Origin: Bog-473 sp963736525
Lineage (GTDB): Bacteria > Actinomycetota > Acidimicrobiia > Acidimicrobiales > RAAP-2
Direction: 5' to 3'
Assembly (NCBI GenBank): GCA_963736525.1
Contig: CAVTPF010000018.1
Location: forward strand, 186,001-250,000
DNA length: 64,000 nt
The position numbers and the translations under genes are program-made. Below are positions 34,750 through 42,784 of the stretch, piece after piece (the first letter of the stretch is position 1; every line of letters starts with the position of its first letter). Below the pieces are notes generated by a model that saw nothing but the letters and a program-made list of their open reading frames with translations, was not told where the DNA came from and ran no database searches.

Positions 34750-35056
34750 GTGAGTATCTACGGGCCGCCGCTGCCGGTCAGCACACAGCGATTGGTCGCA
34801 GAGCGCCAGGGCGACGCTCAGCGCCAACAAGACCAGGTACCACGCAAACTGAAACCCCCATAACGTGTTGCCGTACCCGACGAAGGAGAGCACGACGATC
34901 GCCACGGGGACATAGAAGATCCACGGCGTCGCCGGTGACCTCCGTAGGTGCCCCGAGGATCAGCAAAGCCATCGCCCCCAGAACGGTGAGACCACATAGG
35001 AACTCTTCGGCCTTGACATTGAAGTTGAGAGTCGAGCGGACCTCACTGATATCCAA
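34750..35056 (-). pseudogene. Frameshifted fragment of a paralogue of the 32801 membrane protein
   Basis: Two minus-strand frames together align with the protein at 32801. The first (from about 35056) gives LNFNVKAEEFLCGLTVLGAM, matching THFNVVTEEYLSALMLFGAT. A frame change near 34920 leads into WIFYVPVAIVVLSFVGYG and NTLWGFQFAWYLVLL, matching WIWYCPVAFLLLSLAQAV and NALWGFQMAWYLVLL. Both ends are missing and the order is preserved, so this is a decayed copy in opposite orientation. The interval 34640-34750 holds nothing recognisable. Confidence 0.7.
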
Positions 35057-35074
35057 ATCGAATCGCTGACGGGC

Positions 35075-35143
35075 CTAGACGTAGATGGCGATTACCAGCC
35101 CTCCAAAGACCAGAAGGTCGCCACCGAAAGTGAGGGCGTCCAT
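35075..35143 (-). CDS. 22-residue hydrophobic mini-ORF with strong ribosome site
   Basis: MDALTFGGDLLVFGGLVIAI plus two residues, preceded by GAGGAGG six bases upstream of the ATG. The peptide could span a membrane. It may be a leader or the original start of the decayed paralogue next to it. Coding is uncertain because of its size. Confidence 0.3.
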   Translation of the reverse strand: MDALTFGGDLLVFGGLVIAIYV

Positions 35144-35232
35144 TGGGCCTCCTCGTGACCAGCTGTGACCTGTCGGTGCCCTGAAGGCCCTGTTTACCGA
35201 CCGATTAGGTCATGTACCAGGGGGAAATGGCG

Positions 35233-35315
35233 TGCCCGGAGCGGGACTCGAACCCGCACGCCCTTTCGGACAGCGGCTTTTGAGGCCGCCGCGTCTGCCA
35301 TTCCGCCATCCGGGC
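35233..35315 (-). tRNA. tRNA-Leu (anticodon CAA)
   Basis: Read on the minus strand, an 83-base cloverleaf can be drawn. The acceptor GCCCGGA pairs with TCCGGGC, the anticodon stem GCGGC/GCCGC encloses the loop CTCAAAA with anticodon CAA, a long variable arm marks it as class II, and the T arm is GCGGG-TTCGAGT-CCCGC. The discriminator base is A and CCA is not encoded. It reads UUG codons. Its 3' end faces the accessory region to the left, a common integration side. Confidence 0.95.
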
Positions 35316-35434
35316 GAGAACGCCAGATCCTACAAGCTGCCATCTACGGTGGCGGGGGTGGGAGACCGGGTGCAGGCGCGACGTGACGAGGGTGGGAACG
35401 CCGTACCGCCGTATCGCCGTGCCGTCGCGGCACC

Positions 35435-36592
35435 GTGAAACTCGCCGGCGTCGAGCTGGTCCGGGTGGAGCTCCCGTTCCGCGCCGACATCGGCACCGCG
35501 GCCGGCGTGCACCGTGTGCGTCCGCTGCTCTTCCTGCGCGTCGCGACCGCCGACGGCGACGGCTGGGGTGAGTGCGCCGCGCTGGCCGGGGGCACCTCGG
35601 TCGATCCGTCCGTCGACGCGGTGGAGCAGGCCGTGGTCGACCGGGGCGTGCCCCGCCTGTGCGACGCCGCCCGTGCCAGAGGGGGGCACCTGCCGGCGGA
35701 GACGGAGGTGGCGCGCCTGTTCGGCGGCGCACCCGCGGACCGGATGCTGGCCGCCGCCTTCGAGATGGCCGTTTCCGATGTCGAGCTCCGGGCGGCCGGC
35801 CGTTCCATGGCCGAGGACCTCGGCACCGCTCCTGGGTTCGAGTCCATGCCCGTCGGGGCGGTGGTGGGGATCCCGCCGGACCGCGACGTTGGCGCGCTCC
35901 GAGAGCAGGTGGACGCCGCCGTGCGGGCCGGCGCGGCCCGCGTCCGCCTGAAGATCGAGCCGGGATGGGAGATCGAGCCCGTGCGCGCCGTGCGGGAGGA
36001 CCACCCGGACCTCGTGCTCCAGGTCGACGCCAACGGCTGCTTCCGCAACGCCCGAGAGGACGTCGCGACCCTCAGCTCGTTGGCCGCCTTCGGCGTGCTC
36101 TGCATCGAACAGCCGCTGCCGCCGGCCGACCTCGTGGCCCTGGCCCAGCTGGCCCGCGTCCTGCCGGTGCCGATCTGCCTGGACGAGTCGCTGTCCACCC
36201 CGCGTCGCGTCAACGACGCGCTGCGCAACGGGTCGTGCGCGATGGCCTGCCTCAAGCCCGCCCGCCTCGGCGGCGTGCGGGCCACCCGGGTGGCCCATGC
36301 CGCCTGCGCCGCCGCCGGCGTCCCCGTCTTCGTCGGCGGCTTCTTCGAGGCAGGGCTCGGCCGGGCGTCCAACCTCGCCCTGGCGGCGCGCCTGAGCCAG
36401 GACGCGACGGGCCTCGTCGGCGACCTGGGCAACCCCCACGACTATCTGTCGATCGACCCCTGCGGCTACCCCCCTGTGCAGGGCGGATGGGTCCAGGTGC
36501 GCCGCGAGCCGGGGGTCGGGAACTGGCCCGACGCCGGTCTGCTGCAGGCGCTGCATGCGCGGCGTCGCTGGTTCCCCGCCACGTACACTTGA
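35435..36592 (+). CDS. menC: o-Succinylbenzoate synthase (enolase superfamily)
   Basis: MenC dehydrates SHCHC to o-succinylbenzoate in menaquinone synthesis. The 385-residue protein has an enolase-type N-terminal cap and a barrel. Lys173 in RLKIEPGW and Lys274 in CLKPARLGG are the acid/base pair. Asp198 (VDANG), Glu225 (IEQPL) and Asp250 (LDES) bind Mg. This branch also includes N-acylamino-acid racemases with the same residues, so promiscuous activity is possible, but actinobacteria need MenC and this is the best match. No other men gene is in the window. Start GTG 35435. Confidence 0.85.
   Translation: MKLAGVELVRVELPFRADIGTAAGVHRVRPLLFLRVATADGDGWGECAALAGGTSVDPSVDAVEQAVVDRGVPRLCDAARARGGHLPAETEVARLFGGAPADRMLAAAFEMAVSDVELRAAGRSMAEDLGTAPGFESMPVGAVVGIPPDRDVGALREQVDAAVRAGAARVRLKIEPGWEIEPVRAVREDHPDLVLQVDANGCFRNAREDVATLSSLAAFGVLCIEQPLPPADLVALAQLARVLPVPICLDESLSTPRRVNDALRNGSCAMACLKPARLGGVRATRVAHAACAAAGVPVFVGGFFEAGLGRASNLALAARLSQDATGLVGDLGNPHDYLSIDPCGYPPVQGGWVQVRREPGVGNWPDAGLLQALHARRRWFPATYT
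36584..36589 (+). promoter_or_regulatory. TACACT -10 before the coiled-coil gene
   Basis: TACACT at 36584-36589 ends nine bases before the ATG at 36599 and lies inside the last codons of menC. It would start a leaderless or near-leaderless transcript for the small gene and the ANTAR regulator. Confidence 0.5.
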
Positions 36593-36598
36593 CCCTCC

Positions 36599-36892
36599 AT
36601 GCATCGCGTCCTGCTGGAACGCCGCATCAGAGACGTCCACGCCCGGCTCGTGCGGGCGCGGGAGGAGCTCGCCGTGCTCGATGAGCAGCTCGCGGTCGTG
36701 CAGGAATCGGCCGACGAGGCCCGCGTGCGCGCCCTGGTCTCGGAGACCCCGCTCGCCACCCAGGAGCACAACGAGGCGGCGCGGCACGCCGACGCCATGG
36801 CGAAGGCGCGCGACGCGCAGCGCAAGGCGGTGGCCGACCTCGAGCGCCGCCAGGACGAGCTCCTGGCCGCCGTGGCGACCGGCCCGCAATGA
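36599..36892 (+). CDS. Small coiled-coil protein upstream of the ANTAR regulator
   Basis: A 97-residue, charged, nearly all-helical protein. Heptad-like Leu/Val/Ala spacing runs through RLVRAREELAVLDEQLAVVQ and the C-terminal AVADLERRQDELLAAV, with a short polar break between. There is no membrane segment or known catalytic motif. Its TGA overlaps the ATG of the response regulator (ATGA), so the two proteins are made together. A partner or regulatory role for the ANTAR protein is a reasonable guess, with no direct support. Confidence 0.7.
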   Translation: MHRVLLERRIRDVHARLVRAREELAVLDEQLAVVQESADEARVRALVSETPLATQEHNEAARHADAMAKARDAQRKAVADLERRQDELLAAVATGPQ

Positions 36893-37497
36893 CCGACGGC
36901 AGCCGCACGGAGGCGCCCGTGGCCCGGGTGGTCATTGCCGAGGACGAGGCGATCGTGCGCCTCGACCTGAAGGAGATCCTGCTCGCCGCCGGCTACGAGG
37001 TCGTCGGGGAGACGGGGCGCGGCGACGACGCGGTGCGGCTGGTCGAGGAGCACCAGCCCGACCTGGCCATCCTCGACGTGAAGATGCCCGGGATGGACGG
37101 CCTGCGGGCCGCCCGCGAGATCACCTCCCGCCACCAGGTGGTGGTGCTGCTCCTCACCGCGTTCAGCCAGCGCGACCTGATTGAGGAGGCCAGGGACTCG
37201 GGTGTCTCCGCGTACCTGATAAAGCCGTTCCAGCCACGGGAGCTGCTGCCGGCCATCGCCGACGTCCTGGCCCGGGCCCGGCAGGAGTGGGCCATTGAGG
37301 CCGAGCAGTCGGGCGACGGGGCCGAGGACAAGATCGCCACCCGTCGGCTGGTAGACGAAGCCAAGCAGATCCTGATGGACCGGGACGAGCTCCCCGAGAC
37401 GGAGGCGTTCGGCTTCATTCAGCGCACGGCCATGCAGACGCGGGCCCGGATGCGCGATGTGGCCCAGCAGGTCGTGGACGGCACGCTGGCCCCCTAG
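36889..37497 (+). CDS. pdtaR: ANTAR-domain response regulator (PdtaR-like)
   Basis: A 202-residue regulator. The receiver domain (about 13-125) has acidic residues in IAEDEA, phospho-acceptor Asp63 in LAILDVKMPGMDG, Thr90 in LLTAFSQ and Lys112 in YLIKPF. The C-terminal ANTAR domain (about 137-198) contains ATRRLVDEAKQILM and AFGFIQRTAMQTR, which in this family binds twin-hexaloop RNA to relieve termination. It corresponds in position and architecture to M. tuberculosis Rv1626, upstream of polA. The sensor kinase gene is not in the window. Confidence 0.92.
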   Translation: MTDGSRTEAPVARVVIAEDEAIVRLDLKEILLAAGYEVVGETGRGDDAVRLVEEHQPDLAILDVKMPGMDGLRAAREITSRHQVVVLLLTAFSQRDLIEEARDSGVSAYLIKPFQPRELLPAIADVLARARQEWAIEAEQSGDGAEDKIATRRLVDEAKQILMDRDELPETEAFGFIQRTAMQTRARMRDVAQQVVDGTLAP

Positions 37498-37500
37498 TGT
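37495..37500 (+). promoter_or_regulatory. TAGTGT -10 before polA
   Basis: TAGTGT at 37495-37500 overlaps the stop of the ANTAR gene and ends seven bases before the polA ATG. No Shine-Dalgarno is visible, so leaderless translation of polA is likely. Confidence 0.55.
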
Positions 37501-37507
37501 CGGCGTA

Positions 37508-40249
37508 ATGGCGACAGGGCAGGAGCGAACGGGCCCGCTACTGCTGCTCGACGGCATGTCGCTGGCCTTCCGGGCCTACTTCGCACTGCCCGACACCCTG
37601 GCCACCTCCAGCGGCGTCGTGACCAACGCGGTGCACGGGTTCACCTCCATGCTGGTGTACCTCATCCGCGAGCAGCGGCCCTCCGCGCTGGCGGTCGCCT
37701 TCGACGCACCCGGCGACACGTTCCGCGACGAGATGAACGAGGACTACAAGGCTGGGCGGGCCGAGACCCCCTGGCTGCTGCCGCCGCAGTTCGACATGAT
37801 CCGCGAGGTGATGGCGGCCCTGGCCATCCCGGTCATCGAGGCACCCGGCTTCGAGGCCGACGACGTCATCGCCACCTTGGCCACCGAGGCGGCCGCGCGG
37901 CAGTGCCAGGTCGTTATCGTGACGGGGGACCGCGACAGCTTCCAGCTGGTGCAGGACCCCTACGTGCGCGTGCTCTACAACAAGCGGGGCGTCAGCGACT
38001 ACGCGCTCTACGACGAGGCGGGCATCGTCGAGCGCACCGGCGTGCCGCCCACCCAGTACGTGCTGCTCGCAGCGTTGCGGGGTGACCCCTCCGACAACCT
38101 GCCGGGCGTGCCCGGCGTGGGGGAGAAGACGGCGGCCAAGCTGCTCACCAAGTACGGCGATCTCGACGGGGTCTTCGGGCACCTCGACGAGCAGACACCG
38201 AAGCTGCGCGAGAACCTGGCGGTCAACGAGGAGCTGGCCCGCTCGAACGCGCGCATCATCCCGCTCGTGCGCGACGTGACGCTCGACGTGGACGTCGACC
38301 AGCTGACGCTGGGCGGGTGGGACCGCGCCGCCGCGCAGACCACCTTCGAGCGCTACGAGATGAAGACGGTCTGGCAGCGCATGGAGGAGCTCCTCGATGC
38401 GGGTGCGCTGGGCGACCCGCTCGAAGGCAGCGCGGGACCCGCCACGACCGCCGCCGTGGCGGCCGTCCCGGACTCGACGCCGGCCGTGGCGGCGCCCCCC
38501 GCCTTCGAGCTGCGCGACGTGGCCGTGCCCACGACGGCGGCGGACATCACGAAGCAGCTGGCCGCGCTGGGCACCGGCCTGCTCGCCCTGGCCGCCCGCT
38601 GGAACGGGCTGCCGGGGCGCAGCGACCTGGTCGCACTGGTGCTGGTGGCAACCGAGGGTGAGGAGGCGGGCCTCGGGGTGCTGGTGCCGGGGGAGCAGCT
38701 CGCGGTCGCCTCGGTCGCGAAGAAGCTCAACACCGTCCTCGCCCGGCCGGTCATCGGGCACAACGTCAAGGAGATCATGCGGTCGCTGCTCCCGTTGGGC
38801 ATCGACGTGACCGGCCTGGAGATGGACACCGCGGTGGCGGCCTACCTCCTCGATGCGTCGACCGGCGAGTACGAGCTGGCACAGCTCCGCGAGCAGACGG
38901 GCCAGCTCAGCCTCGACATCCTCGAGCCGGGTGAGACGGCGCGCGACCTGGCCCAGGAGGCAGCCGGCGAGGCGGCCGACGTCTCGGCCATGGCGACCGG
39001 CTTCCGCCGGCGCCTGCAGTCCGAGGACATGGCCATGCTGCACGACGAGATCGAGACGCCGCTCGTGCGGGTCCTGGCCAAAATGGAAGTGGTCGGCATC
39101 GGCGTCGACCGGGCCGAGCTGCAGGCCATCGCCGACGCCCTGAAGGCGTCGGCGGCGATGCTGCAGGTCGAGGTACAGCAGCGCGCCGGCCACGAGTTCA
39201 ACGTCAACTCGACGCCGCAGCTGCGCACCGTGCTCTACGAAGAGCTCGGGCTGACCCCGGGAAAGAAGACCAAGACGGGGTTCTCGACCGACGCCCAGAC
39301 CCTCGAGAGCCTGCGGGGCGCCCACCCGATCGTCGACGCACTGTTGTCGTACCGCGAGGTGGAGAAACTGCGTTCCACCTACGGGGAGAGCCTGCTGGCC
39401 GAGGTGCAGGCCGACGGCCGCATCCACGCGTCGTTCGGGCAGACGGTGGCGCGGACCGGGCGCATCTCCTCGGACCGACCCAACCTGCACAACATCCCGG
39501 TGCGCACCGAACAGGGCAAGCAGTTCCGCCGCGCCTTCGTGCCGGCCGAGGGCTGCACGTTCCTCGTGGCCGACTACGACCAGGTCGAGCTCCGCTGCAT
39601 CGCGCACCTCTCGGAAGACCCCGGGCTGATCGACGCGCTCACGAGCGGGTCCGACGTGCACCGGATGGTCGCCGCCGCCGTGTACGGGATCCCGCCGGAG
39701 GAGGTGACCCATACCCAACGCGAGTACTGCAAGATGGTCTCCTACGGCCTCGCTTACGGCATGGAGGCGTACGGGCTGAGCCAGCGCCTCGGCGTGCCCG
39801 TCGAGGAGGCGGCCGCCATCATCGAGAGCTACTTCGGCGCCTTCCCACTGGTGAAGCAGTACATGGACCACACGGTGGCCGACGCCAAGATCCGCGGCGC
39901 CACCCGCACCCAGTTCGGCCGGGTCCGCCCGCTGCCCGACCTCCACGCCTCGAACTACCGGCTGCGCCAGGCGGCCGAGCGCCAGGCCATGAACGCCGGC
40001 ATCCAGGGACTGGCGGCCGACATCTTCAAGTTGGCCCTCGTGCGGCTCGACCGCGACCTCGAAGCGCACGCCCTGGCCAGCCGCCTCGTGCTGCAGGTCC
40101 ACGACGAGGTGATCGTCGAGGTCTCGCCGGGGGAGGAGGACGAGGTGCGCCGCCTCACCGAGTCCGCCCTCACCGGGGCGGCGGACCTCAAGGTCCCCCT
40201 CACCATCTCCGTGGCGACGGGACCGAGCTGGGCCGCGGCCAAGGGCTGA
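37508..40249 (+). CDS. polA: DNA polymerase I
   Basis: A 913-residue repair and Okazaki-fragment polymerase. The 5'-3' exonuclease occupies about residues 10-300 (LLLLDGMSLAFRAYFALP, AFDAPGDTFR, GFEADDVIATLA, VTGDRD). The middle domain keeps the fold but lacks the DxE metal residues of a proofreading exonuclease; the matching segment reads LLALAARWNG. The polymerase part has motif A DYDQVELRCIAHLSED, motif B REYCKMVSYGLAYG (Tyr where E. coli has Phe762) and motif C QVHDEVIVEV. Loss of proofreading is known in other actinobacterial and Thermus PolI. The ATG 37508 lies seven bases after TAGTGT. Confidence 0.97.
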   Translation: MATGQERTGPLLLLDGMSLAFRAYFALPDTLATSSGVVTNAVHGFTSMLVYLIREQRPSALAVAFDAPGDTFRDEMNEDYKAGRAETPWLLPPQFDMIREVMAALAIPVIEAPGFEADDVIATLATEAAARQCQVVIVTGDRDSFQLVQDPYVRVLYNKRGVSDYALYDEAGIVERTGVPPTQYVLLAALRGDPSDNLPGVPGVGEKTAAKLLTKYGDLDGVFGHLDEQTPKLRENLAVNEELARSNARIIPLVRDVTLDVDVDQLTLGGWDRAAAQTTFERYEMKTVWQRMEELLDAGALGDPLEGSAGPATTAAVAAVPDSTPAVAAPPAFELRDVAVPTTAADITKQLAALGTGLLALAARWNGLPGRSDLVALVLVATEGEEAGLGVLVPGEQLAVASVAKKLNTVLARPVIGHNVKEIMRSLLPLGIDVTGLEMDTAVAAYLLDASTGEYELAQLREQTGQLSLDILEPGETARDLAQEAAGEAADVSAMATGFRRRLQSEDMAMLHDEIETPLVRVLAKMEVVGIGVDRAELQAIADALKASAAMLQVEVQQRAGHEFNVNSTPQLRTVLYEELGLTPGKKTKTGFSTDAQTLESLRGAHPIVDALLSYREVEKLRSTYGESLLAEVQADGRIHASFGQTVARTGRISSDRPNLHNIPVRTEQGKQFRRAFVPAEGCTFLVADYDQVELRCIAHLSEDPGLIDALTSGSDVHRMVAAAVYGIPPEEVTHTQREYCKMVSYGLAYGMEAYGLSQRLGVPVEEAAAIIESYFGAFPLVKQYMDHTVADAKIRGATRTQFGRVRPLPDLHASNYRLRQAAERQAMNAGIQGLAADIFKLALVRLDRDLEAHALASRLVLQVHDEVIVEVSPGEEDEVRRLTESALTGAADLKVPLTISVATGPSWAAAKG

Positions 40250-40271
40250 CGGCGTCGCCGAACGAGCCTGG

Positions 40272-40277
40272 TACGCT
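40272..40277 (+). promoter_or_regulatory. -10 element of rpsA
   Basis: TACGCT at 40272-40277 lies in the 137-base gap between polA and rpsA and predicts a leader of about 100 bases. No convincing -35 is present at the usual spacing. Confidence 0.45.
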
Positions 40278-40349
40278 GGAAGGTCCTGCCCGCCGGCACC
40301 GGAGGCGGCGCAGCCCCTATCCAACGAGACCCGACCCCGGCGCGGTCCT

Positions 40350-40370
40350 GCGGGTGCAGATGGCACCCGC
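40350..40370 (+). promoter_or_regulatory. Hairpin just upstream of the rpsA ribosome site
   Basis: GCGGGTGC (40350-40357) pairs perfectly with GCACCCGC (40363-40370) around a five-base loop. The AAGGAGC Shine-Dalgarno begins three bases later. The stem could insulate the ribosome site or serve autoregulation by S1, which is known to control its own mRNA in E. coli. The role here is inferred. Confidence 0.5.
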
Positions 40371-40386
40371 CGCAAGGAGCTTCACC

Positions 40387-41826
40387 ATGGCTGACACCGC
40401 CACCGACGCAGCACCCTCCTCCGCCTCGACCTCCCTCCTCTCCCCCGAGGCGATGGGCAGCTTCGACGCCGAGGGCAACTACACGCCGCGCACCATCGTC
40501 GACGACGACCTGGGGGACGCCGACCTCGAGAAGGCGATGGGCGACTCCATCATCGAGTTCGACGATGGCGACGTGATCGAGGGGACGGTCGTCAAGATCG
40601 ACCGCGACGAGGTGCTGCTCGACATCGGCTTCAAGTCGGAGGGGGTCATCCCCGCCCGCGAGCTTTCCATCCGCAACGACGTCGACCCCACCGAGATCGT
40701 GAAGCTCGGTGAGCACGTCGAGGCGCTCGTGCTCCAGAAGGAGGACAAGGAGGGGCGCCTGGTCCTGTCCAAGAAGCGGGCGCAGTACGAGCGGGCCTGG
40801 ACGACGATCGAGGAGAAGAAGAACAAGGGCGAGATGGTCTCCGGCCCGGTGATCGAGGTCGTCAAGGGTGGCCTGATCGTCGACATCGGCCTGCGCGGCT
40901 TCCTCCCGGCGTCGCTGGTCGAGCTGCGCCGGGTGCGCGAGCTGCAGCCGTACGTGGGCAAGGAGATCGAGGCCAAGATCATCGAGCTCGACCGCAACCG
41001 CAACAACGTGGTCCTGTCGCGGCGGGCCTGGCTGGAGGAGGCGCAGAAGGAGCAGCGGGGCGACTTCCTGCAGAACCTCAAGCCGGGCGAGCGCCGCAAG
41101 GGCGTCGTGTCCTCGGTGGTCAACTTCGGCGCCTTCGTGGACCTCGGCGGCATGGACGGCCTCGTGCACGTATCGGAGCTCAGTTGGAAGCACGTCGACC
41201 ACCCGTCGTCGGTCGTGTCGGTGGGCGACGAGATTGAGGTCGAGGTGCTCGACGTCGACCTCGACAAGGAGCGCATCAGCCTCTCCTTGAAGGCGACGCA
41301 ATCGGACCCGTGGCAGGAGTTCGCCGACTCGCACGCCGTGGGCCAGCTGGTCTACGGACGCATCACCAAGCTCGTGCCCTTCGGCGCCTTCGTGCAGGTC
41401 GGCGACGGGATCGAGGGACTGGTGCACATCTCGGAGATGGCCGTGCACCACGTCGACCTGCCCGAGCAGGTCGTCACGCCGGGCGAGGAGCTGTGGGTCA
41501 AGATCATCGACATCGACCTGCAGCGCCGGCGCATCAGCCTGTCCATCAAGCAGGCGGCCGAGGGCGGCGAGGTCTCCGAGGAGTACCGGGAGGCCTTCGG
41601 CGAGCACGCCTACGACGAGGAGGGGAACTACATCGGCTTCGACTACGTCGAGGGCGAGTTCACCCCCGAGACCGAGGCGCAGGCGGCCTGGGCCGACTTC
41701 GCCGAGGAGGTCGGCACGCAGGTCGTCCAGCCCGACGCCACGGCGCCCGAGGGCGGCGAGGTGGGCGAGGCTGGCGAGGCCCCGGCCCCGGCAGACGCTG
41801 CGGAGGCGGCACCCACCGGCGAGTGA
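40387..41826 (+). CDS. rpsA: Ribosomal protein S1
   Basis: S1 binds mRNA on the small ribosomal subunit. The 479-residue protein has four S1 RNA-binding repeats, at about residues 58-128, 145-210, 230-297 and 315-384. Clear examples are GVVSSVVNFGAFVDLGGMDG and GRITKLVPFGAFVQVGDGIE. This is the four-repeat form usual in actinobacteria, against six in E. coli. The last 95 residues are acidic and Ala/Glu-rich. AAGGAGC about eight bases before ATG 40387 is one of the strongest ribosome sites in the window. The neighbours polA and, further on, coaE and uvrB match conserved actinobacterial order. Confidence 0.97.
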   Translation: MADTATDAAPSSASTSLLSPEAMGSFDAEGNYTPRTIVDDDLGDADLEKAMGDSIIEFDDGDVIEGTVVKIDRDEVLLDIGFKSEGVIPARELSIRNDVDPTEIVKLGEHVEALVLQKEDKEGRLVLSKKRAQYERAWTTIEEKKNKGEMVSGPVIEVVKGGLIVDIGLRGFLPASLVELRRVRELQPYVGKEIEAKIIELDRNRNNVVLSRRAWLEEAQKEQRGDFLQNLKPGERRKGVVSSVVNFGAFVDLGGMDGLVHVSELSWKHVDHPSSVVSVGDEIEVEVLDVDLDKERISLSLKATQSDPWQEFADSHAVGQLVYGRITKLVPFGAFVQVGDGIEGLVHISEMAVHHVDLPEQVVTPGEELWVKIIDIDLQRRRISLSIKQAAEGGEVSEEYREAFGEHAYDEEGNYIGFDYVEGEFTPETEAQAAWADFAEEVGTQVVQPDATAPEGGEVGEAGEAPAPADAAEAAPTGE

Positions 41827-41852
41827 CGGGCCGGGCGGGATGGTTCTGAAAA

Positions 41853-41867
41853 CGATCCACCGGATCG
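41853..41867. terminator. Hairpin between convergent rpsA and ATP-grasp genes
   Basis: CGATCC (41853-41858) pairs with GGATCG (41862-41867) around ACC. On the minus strand the stem is followed by TTTTC, so it resembles an intrinsic terminator for the opp/ATP-grasp operon. It may also stop rpsA transcripts. Confidence 0.5.
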
Positions 41868-41884
41868 CTTCTCAGTCATACGGT

Positions 41885-42784
41885 TTATAGTTTTCGGGGT
41901 TCAGTGAGCAGGTCACCCAGCACGCGCGCGAACGTCGCCGTGCGGTCCGGGCTCTGGACGAAGAAGAGCACCGGATCGAGGAGCTCGAGCTCCAGCAGGA
42001 CCGGCCCGCCGTCCGCCCCGTGCACCACGTCGACGCGGGCGTAGGTGGTGGGGCCCAGCAGGCGCTCGGCGGCGGCCAGCGCCCGGCGCGCCACCGCGAG
42101 GTGCCCCGCGGGGGCGACTGCCGCCGTGACGACCTGGTTGGTGATCAGGCTGTCTGTCGCACCGGCGCCGCGTCGGATCATCGGCTCTTTGTGGATGGCA
42201 TGGCTGAAGGCGCCCCCGAGGAAGACGAGGCCGATCTCGCCCGCGCTGTCCACCGACGCCTGGTAGGGCTGGACCATGGCCGTCCGCCCCGATCCCACCA
42301 GCGCGGCGACGTGGTCGAGCGCGGCGGCGTGCTGGTGGGGCTCGTAGCGCGCCGTCCGGTAGCCGCCGCCCGAGACCGAGGGCTTGACCACGACCTCCCC
42401 CTTGGGGAGCGCCACCGCCCCTACGGACTCCGCCGCCTCCACCCAGAGGGTCGGCACGGTCGGGACGCCCGAGGCCTCCAGGTCGCGCAGGTAGCGCTTG
42501 TCGAGGTTCCAGCGCAGTGTGGCGGGGAAGTTGACCAGCCGCACGCCGCCGCCTTCCAGGGCGGCGACCCAGGCCAGGAACGCACGGGGGTGGTGGATGT
42601 TGTCCCACGTGCCGTTCGCCACCACCAGGTCGAAGGACGTCCAGGGCACGTCCGGATCGCTCCAGACGGCGGTGTGGGCGTCGATGCCGGCGTCGTGCAG
42701 GGCGGTGGAGAGCAACGGCCCGTCGTCGTGCAGGTCGGGCCATTGCGGACAGGACGCGAAGGCCACCCGGGGCCGTGTGCTCAA
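41885..42784 (-). CDS. ATP-grasp ligase-like protein
   Basis: A 299-residue protein of the ATP-grasp superfamily, which joins a carboxylate to an amine using ATP. The nucleotide-binding lysine lies in GEVVVKPSVSGGGYRTARY, and the metal-binding end is PVLLELELLDPVLFF. An internal WNLDKRYLRDL matches the segment preceding the grasp. Substrate is unknown. The TTG at 42784 overlaps the oppF stop (TTGA), so it is the last gene of the opp operon; GTG 42766 is a possible alternative start. Coupling with a peptide importer suggests it acts on imported peptides or amino acids, which is inference. Confidence 0.8.
   Translation of the reverse strand: MSTRPRVAFASCPQWPDLHDDGPLLSTALHDAGIDAHTAVWSDPDVPWTSFDLVVANGTWDNIHHPRAFLAWVAALEGGGVRLVNFPATLRWNLDKRYLRDLEASGVPTVPTLWVEAAESVGAVALPKGEVVVKPSVSGGGYRTARYEPHQHAAALDHVAALVGSGRTAMVQPYQASVDSAGEIGLVFLGGAFSHAIHKEPMIRRGAGATDSLITNQVVTAAVAPAGHLAVARRALAAAERLLGPTTYARVDVVHGADGGPVLLELELLDPVLFFVQSPDRTATFARVLGDLLTEPRKL

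Noticed and set aside
34636..34863. Plus-strand 75-codon frame after the 32801 gene
   Set aside because: It lies opposite the recognisable paralogue fragment, and its sequence has no family resemblance.
37538..40375. Long minus-strand open frame covering polA
   Set aside because: The plus strand has complete PolA motifs. The antisense product is low-complexity and lacks a start context.
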